From: Petrimonas sp. IBARAKI | GTDB lineage: Bacteria > Bacteroidota > Bacteroidia > Bacteroidales > Dysgonomonadaceae | NCBI GenBank assembly: GCA_002356435.2 | Contig: AP018040.2 | Span: 1,550,001-1,614,000 of the forward strand | DNA length: 64,000 nucleotides | Direction of reading: 5' to 3' | The notes under the pieces: model-generated | Told to the model about the DNA's origin: nothing | Seen by the model: the letters and a program-made list of their open reading frames with translations, nothing else | Database searches by the model: none | Program-made: the position numbers and the translations under genes | Shown here: positions 55,308-63,731 of the stretch, piece by piece | Numbering within the stretch: position 1 is the first letter of the stretch | How the letters are laid out: each line of letters starts with the position of its first letter

Positions 55308-56978
55308 ATGACTGATACTGTTCGTATTCATTGCCTTAACACCAATGAATACAAGGATGTTAGGGTGGGTTCTTCCTTGGAAGAACTGATCGAAGTGTTC
55401 GGAGTGAAAAAACCATACCTCATTGCGAATGCAAAAGTGAACAATAAAACAGAATCGCTGACATACCAGGTCTACCGTCCACGTAGGGTGGAGTACGTCG
55501 ACATCAGTGACTCTTCGGCCATGCGGACATACGTCCGCTCGTTGTGCTTCGTGCTGTCGAAAGCCGTTGACGACACTTTGCCGGATGCGGAAGTGTATAT
55601 TGAACACGCTGTTTCGAGGGGATACTATTTCCACATAGAGAGCAACGTTGAGGTAGGGGAAAAGGAACTGATGGCGGTTAAAAAACGGATGCAGGAAATT
55701 ATCGATGCCGATATTCCGTTTATTCAGGTGGAAGAGGAGATTGCGGAAGTGGTAAAACTGTTCCGCGAAAACGGAATGAAAGACAAAGCGCTATTGCTTG
55801 AGACTTCTGATGATTTGTTGTATGCACGTTACTCAAAACTGGACAATTATATCGATTATTATTACGGTTGTCTGCTGCCTTCATCGGCCTATCTTCATTT
55901 GTTTGATGTTGTTCCCTATAACGGCGGCTTTTTGCTTGTGGTGCCTAACCGGCAGAATCCGGTTGAGCTGGAGCCGGTCATCCCGCAGCAGAAATTGCTG
56001 AAGGTTTATAGGGAGCATCTCGAGTTTCTTAAGATAAGTAAGCTGGATAATGTGGGCGATTTGAACAAGGCTATCCGAACAAATAAAATTTCAGAGATTA
56101 TTCAGGTTTCGGAAGCTTACCAGGCGAATGAAATTGCCGATATTGCCAAAGAAATTACAGAAAGATACAACGATGGTTTGCGGGTTGTACTGATCTCGGG
56201 GCCGTCATCGTCTGGAAAAACAACCTTCAGGAAGCGGCTGGAAGTACAGCTTTATGTGAACAGGCTGAAACCGGTGGGTATTTCACTTGATGATTATTTT
56301 ATCGACCGCGACCTGACTCCGCTTGATGAGTTTGGCGAAAAAGATTACGAATCGCTTTATGCTATTGACCTGGAACTTTTTGAAAATCAAATCATCGCAT
56401 TGCTTAATGAGGAGGAGATTGAGTTGCCATCGTACAATTTTGTGACCGGGAAAAGAGAGTTCCGGAACCGTCGTCTCGTAATGGATAAAAAAAGTGTGCT
56501 GATCGTTGAGGGGATTCATGCGCTCAATCCCAAGCTGACGGAACACATTGCTCGCGATAAAAAGTATATGATCTATGTTTCGGCGCTCACCTCCATCTCG
56601 CTGGACAACCACAACTGGATCCCGCCTGCGGACAACCGGCTGTTACGAAGGATTGTCCGTGACAACCGGTACCGCGGATATTCTGCTCGAGATACCATTT
56701 CGCGGTGGGACAGCGTTCGCCGGGGCGAAGAGAAGTGGATTTTTCCGTATCAGGAGAACGCCGACGTGATGTTCAACTCGGCCATGATTTACGAGCTGGC
56801 CGCCATCCGTCGCCATGCCGAGCCGGTTTTGCAACAGGTTCCCCGTGTGGTGGAAGAATATTCCGAAGCTTATCGCTTACTGAAGTTTTTGCGTTATTTC
56901 AATTATATTGCCGACAGGGAATTACCGCCCACTTCCCTGCTGAGGGAGTTTTTGGGAGGGAGTAGTTTCCGGTATTAA
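55308..56978 (+). CDS. Nucleoside kinase (uridine-kinase-like, TGS-domain fusion)
   Basis: 556 residues. An N-terminal ThrRS/TGS-like region precedes a phosphoribulokinase/uridine kinase domain with Walker A GPSSSGKT at 298-305 and the SLDDYFIDRD motif. It is probably a pyrimidine-salvage nucleoside kinase of the kind common in anaerobic Bacteroidota. It lies 12 bp upstream of mnmE and likely shares its transcript. Confidence 0.88.
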   Translation: MTDTVRIHCLNTNEYKDVRVGSSLEELIEVFGVKKPYLIANAKVNNKTESLTYQVYRPRRVEYVDISDSSAMRTYVRSLCFVLSKAVDDTLPDAEVYIEHAVSRGYYFHIESNVEVGEKELMAVKKRMQEIIDADIPFIQVEEEIAEVVKLFRENGMKDKALLLETSDDLLYARYSKLDNYIDYYYGCLLPSSAYLHLFDVVPYNGGFLLVVPNRQNPVELEPVIPQQKLLKVYREHLEFLKISKLDNVGDLNKAIRTNKISEIIQVSEAYQANEIADIAKEITERYNDGLRVVLISGPSSSGKTTFRKRLEVQLYVNRLKPVGISLDDYFIDRDLTPLDEFGEKDYESLYAIDLELFENQIIALLNEEEIELPSYNFVTGKREFRNRRLVMDKKSVLIVEGIHALNPKLTEHIARDKKYMIYVSALTSISLDNHNWIPPADNRLLRRIVRDNRYRGYSARDTISRWDSVRRGEEKWIFPYQENADVMFNSAMIYELAAIRRHAEPVLQQVPRVVEEYSEAYRLLKFLRYFNYIADRELPPTSLLREFLGGSSFRY

Positions 56979-56990
56979 TTCACAACGCAT

Positions 56991-58376
56991 ATGAATGATA
57001 TTATCTGTGCGGTATCCACTCCGCCCGGGATGGGTGCGATAGCCGTTATCCGCTTATCGGGAGAGGGATCTATTGCTGTGACCGATACCCTTTTTGTTTC
57101 GCCATCCGGTAAAAAACTGGCTGGGACAAAGGCAAACACGGTACTTTTCGGACAGATCGTGTTTAACAACGAAGTTACGGATGAGGTACTTGTTACCGTT
57201 TTTCGTGCTCCGCATTCGTTTACAGGTGAGGAGAGCGTGGAGATCTCGTGCCACGGTTCGGTATACATCCAGCAGAAGATTGTGGAGGCACTGATTGCCC
57301 GGGGTGTCTGCTTGGCACAGCCAGGCGAGTTTACACGCCGTGCGTTCGGAAACGGCAAATTCGACCTGAGCCAGGCAGAAGCGGTAGCTGATCTGATTGC
57401 CTCCGCATCGCAGGCTTCGCACCGTGTGGCCATGAACCAGATGCGCGGCGGGTTTGCCGGAAAACTGGCGGAGTTACGGGATAAGTTGTTGCAGTTTGTG
57501 TCGTTGGTCGAGCTCGAACTGGATTTTCCGGAAGAGGATGTGGAGTTTGCCAACCGGCAGAAACTTTACGAACTGACGGAAGAGATTGAACGGGAGATTG
57601 ATAAGCTGGCTCGTTCGTTTCAGTTGGGGAATGCGATTAAGAACGGTATTCCTGTTGCCATTATCGGAGAGACCAATGCCGGAAAATCCACGTTGCTGAA
57701 CCTGCTGTTAAACGAAGAAAAAGCCATTGTTTCCGATATCCACGGCACCACGCGTGACGTGATTGAAGATACCGTAAACATCAGTGGAGTCTCTTTCCGG
57801 TTTATCGATACCGCAGGTATCCGTCACACTACCGATACCATTGAGACGATGGGGATCGAACGCACTTTTCAAAAAATCGGGCAGGCCTCCATTGTGTTGT
57901 GGATGATTGATCTAACTACTCCCGTGGAGAAAATAGAGTCGCTTGCCGAATCCATTGTCCCCAAACTCGCTGACAAGCATGTGTTGTTATTGTTCAACAA
58001 AGCCGATCTCTTGCCAGATGCCGAACGGGTCGAAAAAGAACATATCCTGCCTGAACTGAAGGCCGAGCGCCTGTTTATATCGGCAAAGAAACAACAGAAT
58101 ACCGACGTTTTGCAGCAGCTGCTGTTAAAGGCGGCGGCTATCCCGCAAATAGGCGAACACGATGTGATTGTGACCAACCTGCGCCACTACGAGGCATTGG
58201 TAAAAGCGCTGGAAGCCGTCCGTCGGGTTAAAGAGGGACTGGAGATCGGTATCTCCAGCGATTTTATATCACAGGATATCCGTGAGTGCATGTTCTACCT
58301 CGGGGAAATTACCGGGCAAATATCCACCGATGAAATTCTGGGGAACATCTTTAGCAAGTTCTGTATCGGAAAGTAA
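56991..58376 (+). CDS. mnmE: tRNA-modifying GTPase MnmE
   Basis: 461 residues. With MnmG it installs carboxymethylaminomethyl at U34 of tRNA. The N-terminal formyl-THF-binding region and the G domain are complete: G1 GETNAGKST at 226-234, DTAGIRH, NKAD. The C-terminal CIGK motif has Cys458. The last six codons form the integration site of the downstream element, and the reading frame is preserved through it. Confidence 0.95.
   Translation: MNDIICAVSTPPGMGAIAVIRLSGEGSIAVTDTLFVSPSGKKLAGTKANTVLFGQIVFNNEVTDEVLVTVFRAPHSFTGEESVEISCHGSVYIQQKIVEALIARGVCLAQPGEFTRRAFGNGKFDLSQAEAVADLIASASQASHRVAMNQMRGGFAGKLAELRDKLLQFVSLVELELDFPEEDVEFANRQKLYELTEEIEREIDKLARSFQLGNAIKNGIPVAIIGETNAGKSTLLNLLLNEEKAIVSDIHGTTRDVIEDTVNISGVSFRFIDTAGIRHTTDTIETMGIERTFQKIGQASIVLWMIDLTTPVEKIESLAESIVPKLADKHVLLLFNKADLLPDAERVEKEHILPELKAERLFISAKKQQNTDVLQQLLLKAAAIPQIGEHDVIVTNLRHYEALVKALEAVRRVKEGLEIGISSDFISQDIRECMFYLGEITGQISTDEILGNIFSKFCIGK
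58359..58376 (+). other. Candidate attL core at the 3' end of mnmE
   Basis: The last six codons of mnmE, including its stop (F-C-I-G-K-stop), 18 bp, are immediately followed by a lower G+C region and an integrase gene. Integrative elements such as SGI1 are known to use just this 3' end of mnmE (thdF). A second copy, expected at the right end, is not present up to 64000, so the element extends beyond the window. Confidence 0.65.
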
Positions 58377-58495
58377 AGCCGTCTTTTCCCAAAGAAAGAA
58401 ACATCAAAGTAACATCCAAATAACTGAAAATAATCATTTAATGATAAGGGTTTTAGGAGTGTTCAAAATATTCCTGAAATATCTGCTTTGTTTCT

Positions 58496-58525
58496 TTTGT
58501 TATTCCTTATTTTGTCATATATTTG
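58496..58525 (+). promoter_or_regulatory. Promoter of the integrase gene
   Basis: TTTG (58496-58499) and TATATTTG (58518-58525), 22 nt start to start. The predicted start site lies at the edge of the inverted repeat at 58534-58561. Confidence 0.55.
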
Positions 58526-58533
58526 TTGCCAGT

Positions 58534-58561
58534 CTGTTACTCAATGATTAATAAGTAACAG
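58534..58561. repeat. Inverted repeat CTGTTACT-N12-AGTAACAG before the integrase
   Basis: Perfect 8-bp arms (58534-58541, 58554-58561). Further copies of the half-site, AGTAACA at 58408 and GGTAACA at 58576, flank it. It may be an operator or integrase/excisionase arm sites; both are inference. Confidence 0.5.
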
Positions 58562-58584
58562 AAATAACAAAAACGGGTAACATT

Positions 58585-59802
58585 ATGAGCACAAAAAAGA
58601 ATGGGAAAAAGGAATCAGTAACACTCCGGGAGAAGAAGCTGGCGAATGGGAATATCAGTCTTTATTTGGATATTTACCGGGATGGGAAGCGAAGCTATGA
58701 ATTTCTGAAACTTTACATAACCAAAGCATCCACCCCTTTGGAGAGAGAGATTAACAGGCAGACACGTGCAACAGCCCAGGCCATTAAAGCCAAACGACAA
58801 ATTGAACTGCAAAACAATGAATATGGGTTTAACAGCAAGTTCAAGATGGATACTCCTTTCCTGGAATATTACAGGAAAATGTGTGATGATAGAGCTAAAA
58901 ACCAAGAAAGCAGGGGAAATTACCAGAATTGGTTCAGCTGTTTAAAACACCTTGAAAGATACTGTTCAGAAGATACCACCTTCAGAGACATTACACCGGA
59001 ATGGATTGAGGGCTTCAAATCATTTCTCGATACTACCGGTAAAGACCTGCATAAATCGAAATACGATGATGGTAAGCTTGTAAAGCCATTATCCCAAAAC
59101 TCAAAAGTATCTTATTTCAATAAGTTGAGGGCCGCAATTAATCAGGCTTACGACGATAGGATCATTCCTATTAACCCATTAAGAGGGGTAGAAGGATTCA
59201 AGCAAGAAGAGACAGAGCGTGTTTATTTAATCTTTGATGAAGTAAAGGAACTGGCAAAAACACCCTGCAGAAATGCAGTATTGAAAAGGGCTTTTCTGTT
59301 CAGTTGCCTGACTGGTTTAAGGAAAAGCGATATCGAACGGTTGAAATGGGGTAATGTAGAGAATTTCGGAGACTATGTAAGAATCAACTTCAAACAGAAA
59401 AAAACAGGCGGCAGGCAGTACCTCGATATAAGTAATCAGGCTGTTCCATTTATGGGTGAACGTGGTCACGATGATGAACTTGTTTTCTCCGGATTCAAAT
59501 ACTCAGCTTATTTGTTGTTAGAACTCTCAAAATGGTGTATGAATGCAGGGATAAAAAAAAATGTTACGTTCCATACAGGCCGGCATACATTTGCTGTTTT
59601 AATGATAACTGAGGGGGTGGATCTTTTCACTGTTTCAAAGCTTTTAGGACATAAGGAAATCTCCACCACTCAAATTTATGCAAAGGTAGTTGATAAAAAG
59701 AAGCAGGATGCAGTTAACCGGATCCCAAGCTTGAGTGATGACATAGCAGAACCGGTTAAAGATCCTAAAGAATTAATGATCAATTTCATGGGAGACAATT
59801 AG
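58585..59802 (+). CDS. Tyrosine recombinase/integrase of the mobile element
   Basis: 405 residues. An AP2-like/Arm-binding N-terminus, a SAM-like core-binding domain, and a catalytic domain with Arg246 (TGLRKSD), His330 and Arg333 (HTGRH), His356 (LLGHKEIS) and Tyr365 (TTQIYAKV). It is of the Bacteroidetes transposon/phage family. Its place directly after the mnmE core strongly suggests it catalyses integration there. A terminator follows. Confidence 0.93.
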   Translation: MSTKKNGKKESVTLREKKLANGNISLYLDIYRDGKRSYEFLKLYITKASTPLEREINRQTRATAQAIKAKRQIELQNNEYGFNSKFKMDTPFLEYYRKMCDDRAKNQESRGNYQNWFSCLKHLERYCSEDTTFRDITPEWIEGFKSFLDTTGKDLHKSKYDDGKLVKPLSQNSKVSYFNKLRAAINQAYDDRIIPINPLRGVEGFKQEETERVYLIFDEVKELAKTPCRNAVLKRAFLFSCLTGLRKSDIERLKWGNVENFGDYVRINFKQKKTGGRQYLDISNQAVPFMGERGHDDELVFSGFKYSAYLLLELSKWCMNAGIKKNVTFHTGRHTFAVLMITEGVDLFTVSKLLGHKEISTTQIYAKVVDKKKQDAVNRIPSLSDDIAEPVKDPKELMINFMGDN

Positions 59803-59829
59803 TTTTCATAATAAGTTTTTGATTGTATA

Positions 59830-59859
59830 AAGCACTTCCTTCACTGGAGGTGCTTTTTT
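59830..59859 (+). terminator. Terminator after the integrase
   Basis: AAGCACTTCC (59830-59839) pairs with GGAGGTGCTT (59846-59855), one wobble, then TTTT. The rest of 59803-59983 is A+T-rich and shows nothing else. Confidence 0.85.
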
Positions 59860-59983
59860 GTTTATAATGAATATAAATTAGTATTTATAAGTATTCAATT
59901 AATTAGATAGATATGTCATTTTATTATTGATATTTCTGTTAATTCTCCGAATATTGCAAAATCTTATATATTAAATCAAAAAC

Positions 59984-60181
59984 ATGAAATCGATTGAAGT
60001 AGAAATTGAAAAAATACGTAAAGAGATGATAACTGCAGATAAAGCAGCGGAGATCCTTATGGTGTCGAGAAATTGCTTATATCGATGGGCAAAGAAGGGT
60101 GTTCTCACCCCCATAAAGGTAGGGGGTAAAGTATTATATCGGTTTGAAGATGTAAAAAACTTCATAACTGGAAACTTGTAA
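59984..60181 (+). CDS. Excisionase-like HTH protein
   Basis: 65 residues. MerR/excisionase HTH_17 fold: ITADKAAEILMVSRNCLYRWAKKGVLTPIKVGGKVLYRFEDVKNFI. Such proteins direct excision or act as element regulators. It is first of two tandem HTH genes after the integrase. Confidence 0.8.
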   Translation: MKSIEVEIEKIRKEMITADKAAEILMVSRNCLYRWAKKGVLTPIKVGGKVLYRFEDVKNFITGNL

Positions 60182-60202
60182 CAATCATAAAACCACAGAA
60201 GA

Positions 60203-60484
60203 ATGGAAGATATTCAAATTCAATTAGATCGAATTGAAAGAAATACCCTGCTGGCTGCAAAGAAAGTACTAACATTTGAAGATGTAGTAGTTCTCACAGG
60301 TCTAAGCCGCTCATACTTGTATAAGTTAACCAGCACCAACCATATTCCCCATTATAAACCAAGCGGGAAACAGCTTTATTTTGACCGTGAAGAGATTGAA
60401 AGTTGGTTGAAACAGAACCGGGTGGCGACAGTAGAAGAGACCGAACGGAAGGCAACGAATTATGTAGTAACTGGAAGGAGGTAA
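60203..60484 (+). CDS. Second excisionase-like HTH protein
   Basis: 93 residues. The HTH_17 core is LTFEDVVVLTGLSRSYLYKLTSTNHIPHYKPSGKQLYFDREEIESWL, with an N-terminal helix and a basic tail. It lies 21 bp after the first HTH gene and 6 bp before the next gene, so it is in one early operon. Confidence 0.8.
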   Translation: MEDIQIQLDRIERNTLLAAKKVLTFEDVVVLTGLSRSYLYKLTSTNHIPHYKPSGKQLYFDREEIESWLKQNRVATVEETERKATNYVVTGRR

Positions 60485-60490
60485 CCGATT

Positions 60491-60865
60491 ATGAAACAAA
60501 AAGAAAGCCCAACACGGCTGGAACCAATGCAGAGCATAATTTCATTTGATGAGGTACAGGGCAAAGATATGAATATTATTTATGATAGCCTGAGTAATCG
60601 GCAGAAAAAAGTATTTGACCTTCTGTGTACCAGGAAACAATCAGTCACTGATATAACCATTGCCCTGGGGTATGGGGATCCTCGTTCTTACATTCGTGAT
60701 ATTCGAGAAAAGGGTATTGTTGTGAATGATCAATGGATCGAGAAGCCGGATATACGCTATAAAGTTTATTGGATTAAATCTAATAAACGAAGTTGTGAAA
60801 CATTGTCTTTAGGTGAGATCCTCGATTCACCAGCTTTCAATAATACCAAGTATGGCCGGAGATGA
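60491..60865 (+). CDS. Hypothetical winged-helix-like phage protein
   Basis: 124 residues. A central segment (SNRQKKVFDLLCTRKQSVTDITIALGYGDPRSYIRDIREKGI) looks like a winged HTH. No named family is recognised. It overlaps the next gene's start by 14 bp, so it is coupled to it. Confidence 0.65.
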   Translation: MKQKESPTRLEPMQSIISFDEVQGKDMNIIYDSLSNRQKKVFDLLCTRKQSVTDITIALGYGDPRSYIRDIREKGIVVNDQWIEKPDIRYKVYWIKSNKRSCETLSLGEILDSPAFNNTKYGRR

Positions 60866-61586
60866 AACAAATAGCGGATGGATCTCAATATATAGGAAAA
60901 TTCGAGAGCACTGGCTATGGCAAGATCCAGTAAAATTCCAAAGATGGGTAGATTTACTGCTTGAGGTGAATCATACTGGAAGGAAGGTTAATCTAGGGTG
61001 TGCCATTATTGAGTGTGAAAGAGGTCAAACCATAAGAAGTTTAAGTAACTGGGCAAAACGATGGAAATGCTCTAAAAGTTCAGCAAGAAGATTTCTTGAA
61101 CTGCTCGAAAAAGATCAAATGATTGTATCAGAAAGCGTATCAAAAACGACACGGATAACGGTCTGTAATTATGACGATTATCAAAAAACTCGAACCGATG
61201 ATGAACCGATGATGAACCGATCGCGGAACGATGATGAACCGATCGCGGACCCAAACAATAATTATAATAATTCAAATAACAGAATAAGTAAAGACGCTAA
61301 ATCAAAAATTGATGTATATCCTTTTGATGAATTCTGGAATGACTATGATAAAAAAAGAGGCAGTAAGGAAAAACTAACCAAGAAGTGGAATAAGATCTCA
61401 GACAGTGAAAAGCTAAAAATTAAAGAACATATTCCCATATACAAAAAAGCGCAACCGGATAAGGCGTTTCGTAAAGACCCGGAAACTTTTTTAAGTAATA
61501 AATCTTGGAATGACGAAATAATTATCAGCAATGGAAAAGATAAATCAAGTGCAACAGAAAAACAGTCCAGTATCGTCGACATATAA
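60852..61586 (+). CDS. O-like phage replication protein
   Basis: 244 residues from ATG 60852 (MAGDET). The N-terminal domain (WISIYRKIREHWLW, RSLSNWAKRWKCSKSSARRFLELLEKD) is a winged-helix replication-initiator type. A low-complexity linker (DDEP repeats, then Asn-rich NNNYNNSNNR) leads to a C-terminal conserved phage domain (FDEFWNDYDKKRGSKEKL, DPETFLSNKSW). The linker DNA holds the candidate origin at 61197. It overlaps the DnaB gene start by 56 bp. Confidence 0.75.
   Translation: MAGDETNSGWISIYRKIREHWLWQDPVKFQRWVDLLLEVNHTGRKVNLGCAIIECERGQTIRSLSNWAKRWKCSKSSARRFLELLEKDQMIVSESVSKTTRITVCNYDDYQKTRTDDEPMMNRSRNDDEPIADPNNNYNNSNNRISKDAKSKIDVYPFDEFWNDYDKKRGSKEKLTKKWNKISDSEKLKIKEHIPIYKKAQPDKAFRKDPETFLSNKSWNDEIIISNGKDKSSATEKQSSIVDI
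61197..61320. other. Candidate internal replication origin (iterons plus A+T-rich tract)
   Basis: GATGATGAACC is repeated at 61197, 61208 and 61230; the last two copies extend to GATGATGAACCGATCGCGGA. Start distances are 11 and 22 bp, so they are in helical phase. About 70 bp of A+T-rich sequence follows (61251-61320). This is the arrangement of the lambda origin inside gene O. The frame does not keep the repeat, since 11 and 22 are not multiples of three, so selection on the DNA is suggested. Confidence 0.5.
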
Positions 61587-62964
61587 AACTCTTTCCGATC
61601 GGGTACTCCCCAATGCACCAGAATTGGAATGTGCAGTTTTAGGGGCACTGTTATTAGAAAGCAATGCGATACACCGGATTGATTTGAATGAAGATGACTT
61701 TTACAATCAGAGTAACCGGACTATTTTTATTGCAATAGAATCACTCACACGTAGGCAAAGACCTGTTGATATCCTCACCGTTCTAGATGAATTAAAATCA
61801 ACAAATACTCTCGAGCAAGCAGGAGGTACTCCACGCTTTATTGAAATATCGGACAGTATCGCTTCAGCTGCACACATTGAATATCATGCTGCAATATTGA
61901 AACAAAAGGCCATTGCCAGGAAGTTGATCGTTCAGTCAAACAATGTTATGGAAATGGCATTTGATGAAAGCCAGGATGTTCAGGATGTAATTGAATATTT
62001 AGAACGAAGCTTCACAGAGATAAGATCCGGAGGTGCAGCAAGTGAGTATCAGGATATGAAGTCAGCCATAAAGCGAACCATTGAATACTTGACTACGATA
62101 CAGGGCAAAAAAGAGCAGGGGGAGGCTGTTACCATCCCTACTGGTCTAAAAGCACTTGACGATCGTCTGAATGGTGGATGGAGCGCACCGGATCTGATCA
62201 TACTGGGAGGACGGCCATCGATGGGAAAGACACAGTTTGCACTACATTTTGCCAAAGCAGCATCGGAAGCGGAGAAGCATTGTTTATTCATTTCAATTGA
62301 AATGACAACAGAGCAACTAATCATGCGAATGCTTACAGAAGATGAAAGGTTGAATCTCTATGATATGAAAACCGGCCAACTGGGGAGGGATGAGTGGATT
62401 TGTATTGACCAAAATATCCGGGAGATTGAAAACAACAAACTTTTCATTGCCGACAGTTACCATATCCGGTACCTTAATAGTATCAAATCGCTTGCAAGAA
62501 AATTGCATCGTACCGACCAGCTGGATCTATTGATTATTGACTATTTGCAGCTGATCAAAACAAATCAATCATTTGGTACCAGGGATTTGGAGATAGGTTA
62601 CATCACCGGTGAACTTAAAAGCCTGGCAAAAGAACTCAATACCCCTGTTATCCTGCTGGCCCAATTGAGCAGACCTCCAAAGGGAACAAAAATTCAGGTA
62701 CCTGTTTTGTCCGATCTGAGAGAATCCGGGAACATTGAACAGGATGCTGACAAAGTTATTTTTCCACACAGGCCATCCTATTATGATCCCGCAGCAACAG
62801 AGAGCAATGGCCGGAGCTGGAAGAACAGGGGCGTTCTTATCATCGGTAAGGACCGTGAAGGGGTCAAGGATGAAAAGGTATATTTCCAGACAGATGACCG
62901 GTTTAAAAAGATATGGGATGAAAATTACATGCCACAGGAGAAAACAGAAACGCCACCATTTTAA
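61531..62964 (+). CDS. Replicative DNA helicase, DnaB type, of the element
   Basis: 477 residues. The N-terminal DnaB domain (APELECAVLGALLLES) and RecA-like C-terminal domain with Walker A GGRPSMGKT at 226-234, Walker B LLIIDYLQL, and LSDLRESGNIEQDADKV are intact. It is the element's own helicase, presumably loaded by the O-like protein upstream. A chromosomal DnaB would be encoded elsewhere. Confidence 0.92.
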   Translation: MEKINQVQQKNSPVSSTYKTLSDRVLPNAPELECAVLGALLLESNAIHRIDLNEDDFYNQSNRTIFIAIESLTRRQRPVDILTVLDELKSTNTLEQAGGTPRFIEISDSIASAAHIEYHAAILKQKAIARKLIVQSNNVMEMAFDESQDVQDVIEYLERSFTEIRSGGAASEYQDMKSAIKRTIEYLTTIQGKKEQGEAVTIPTGLKALDDRLNGGWSAPDLIILGGRPSMGKTQFALHFAKAASEAEKHCLFISIEMTTEQLIMRMLTEDERLNLYDMKTGQLGRDEWICIDQNIREIENNKLFIADSYHIRYLNSIKSLARKLHRTDQLDLLIIDYLQLIKTNQSFGTRDLEIGYITGELKSLAKELNTPVILLAQLSRPPKGTKIQVPVLSDLRESGNIEQDADKVIFPHRPSYYDPAATESNGRSWKNRGVLIIGKDREGVKDEKVYFQTDDRFKKIWDENYMPQEKTETPPF

Positions 62965-62974
62965 ATATCAGATT

Positions 62975-63583
62975 ATGAAGATAATAGAACAAATTAACGA
63001 GCAGATAAATTTAATAGAGAGAGTTGAACGGATTAAAGAAGTATTAAAAAACCCCAACTTTAAAATTAATTGGGAAACCGATATCGAGAAGATGGATTTC
63101 CAAAAACTAAGAACACCTATTAGCTTTGGCAGATTTAAATCAACTATAAGGTTGGAGCGAATAAATCCGTGTGAAGTAAGAAATTCATATGCAGAAGGTA
63201 ACGGGTTATTTTCATACGATTTGCCAAACACTTTAAATCTACTTGAATTAATGGTAAGTGGAGAAAGAATTATTCCGCCAATCTTTTGCGATCCATTTAA
63301 ACTTATCGATGGTGAAAAGATGGCTATTGAAGGCTTTACTATGCTTGATGGTTCTCACCGTTTATGGGTATCGTCGCAACTCAATTTAGAAGAAATTCCT
63401 ATTCTAAGATTTGATAAGGTACAAGACTACTGTTTTACGCCAAACAAATGGAAGTTTGAATGCCCGGAAGAAAGTAGATTAGTCGTTAAATCGATTATAG
63501 GAAACAGTGAGTATGTTTTTGATACAAATAAGATAATTATTCATAGAATGAATCAAAGCCATTTGTGTATAGCAGAACCCTAA
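62975..63583 (+). CDS. ParB/sulfiredoxin-fold-like phage protein
   Basis: 202 residues from ATG 62975, 10 bp after the DnaB stop. An N-terminal coiled segment, then MAIEGFTMLDGSHRLWVSSQL with the DGSHR motif at 125-129 characteristic of ParB-N/Srx folds, followed by a basic C-terminus. The function is uncertain: ParB-like nuclease, or a regulator. The open frame extends back into dnaB, but the in-frame upstream part is a shadow of it. Confidence 0.6.
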   Translation: MKIIEQINEQINLIERVERIKEVLKNPNFKINWETDIEKMDFQKLRTPISFGRFKSTIRLERINPCEVRNSYAEGNGLFSYDLPNTLNLLELMVSGERIIPPIFCDPFKLIDGEKMAIEGFTMLDGSHRLWVSSQLNLEEIPILRFDKVQDYCFTPNKWKFECPEESRLVVKSIIGNSEYVFDTNKIIIHRMNQSHLCIAEP

Positions 63584-63731
63584 TAGATAGAATCCAGACA
63601 AGCCATTTTAAGGCCGTTTAAGAGGAGATGGTGTTTTTGTGGACAATTGTGCCAGAAAGCATTAAACTCTCTCAAATTGGCGAAGCGGTGAAGCTAGGCG
63701 GGTGAAAAATGAACAATATTACATTACAACA
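63584..63731 (+). other. Gap after the ParB-like gene with a tiny ORF
   Basis: The 148 bp hold an ATG at 63628, preceded by AGAGGAG, which opens 25 codons (ending KLSQIGEAVKLGG) to TGA 63705. It could be a small gene or a relic. I see nothing else. Confidence 0.2.

Noticed and set aside
58282-58551. 89-codon frame across the mnmE end
   Set aside because: It lies in another frame of mnmE for its first third, then in A+T-rich leader; there is no coding signal.
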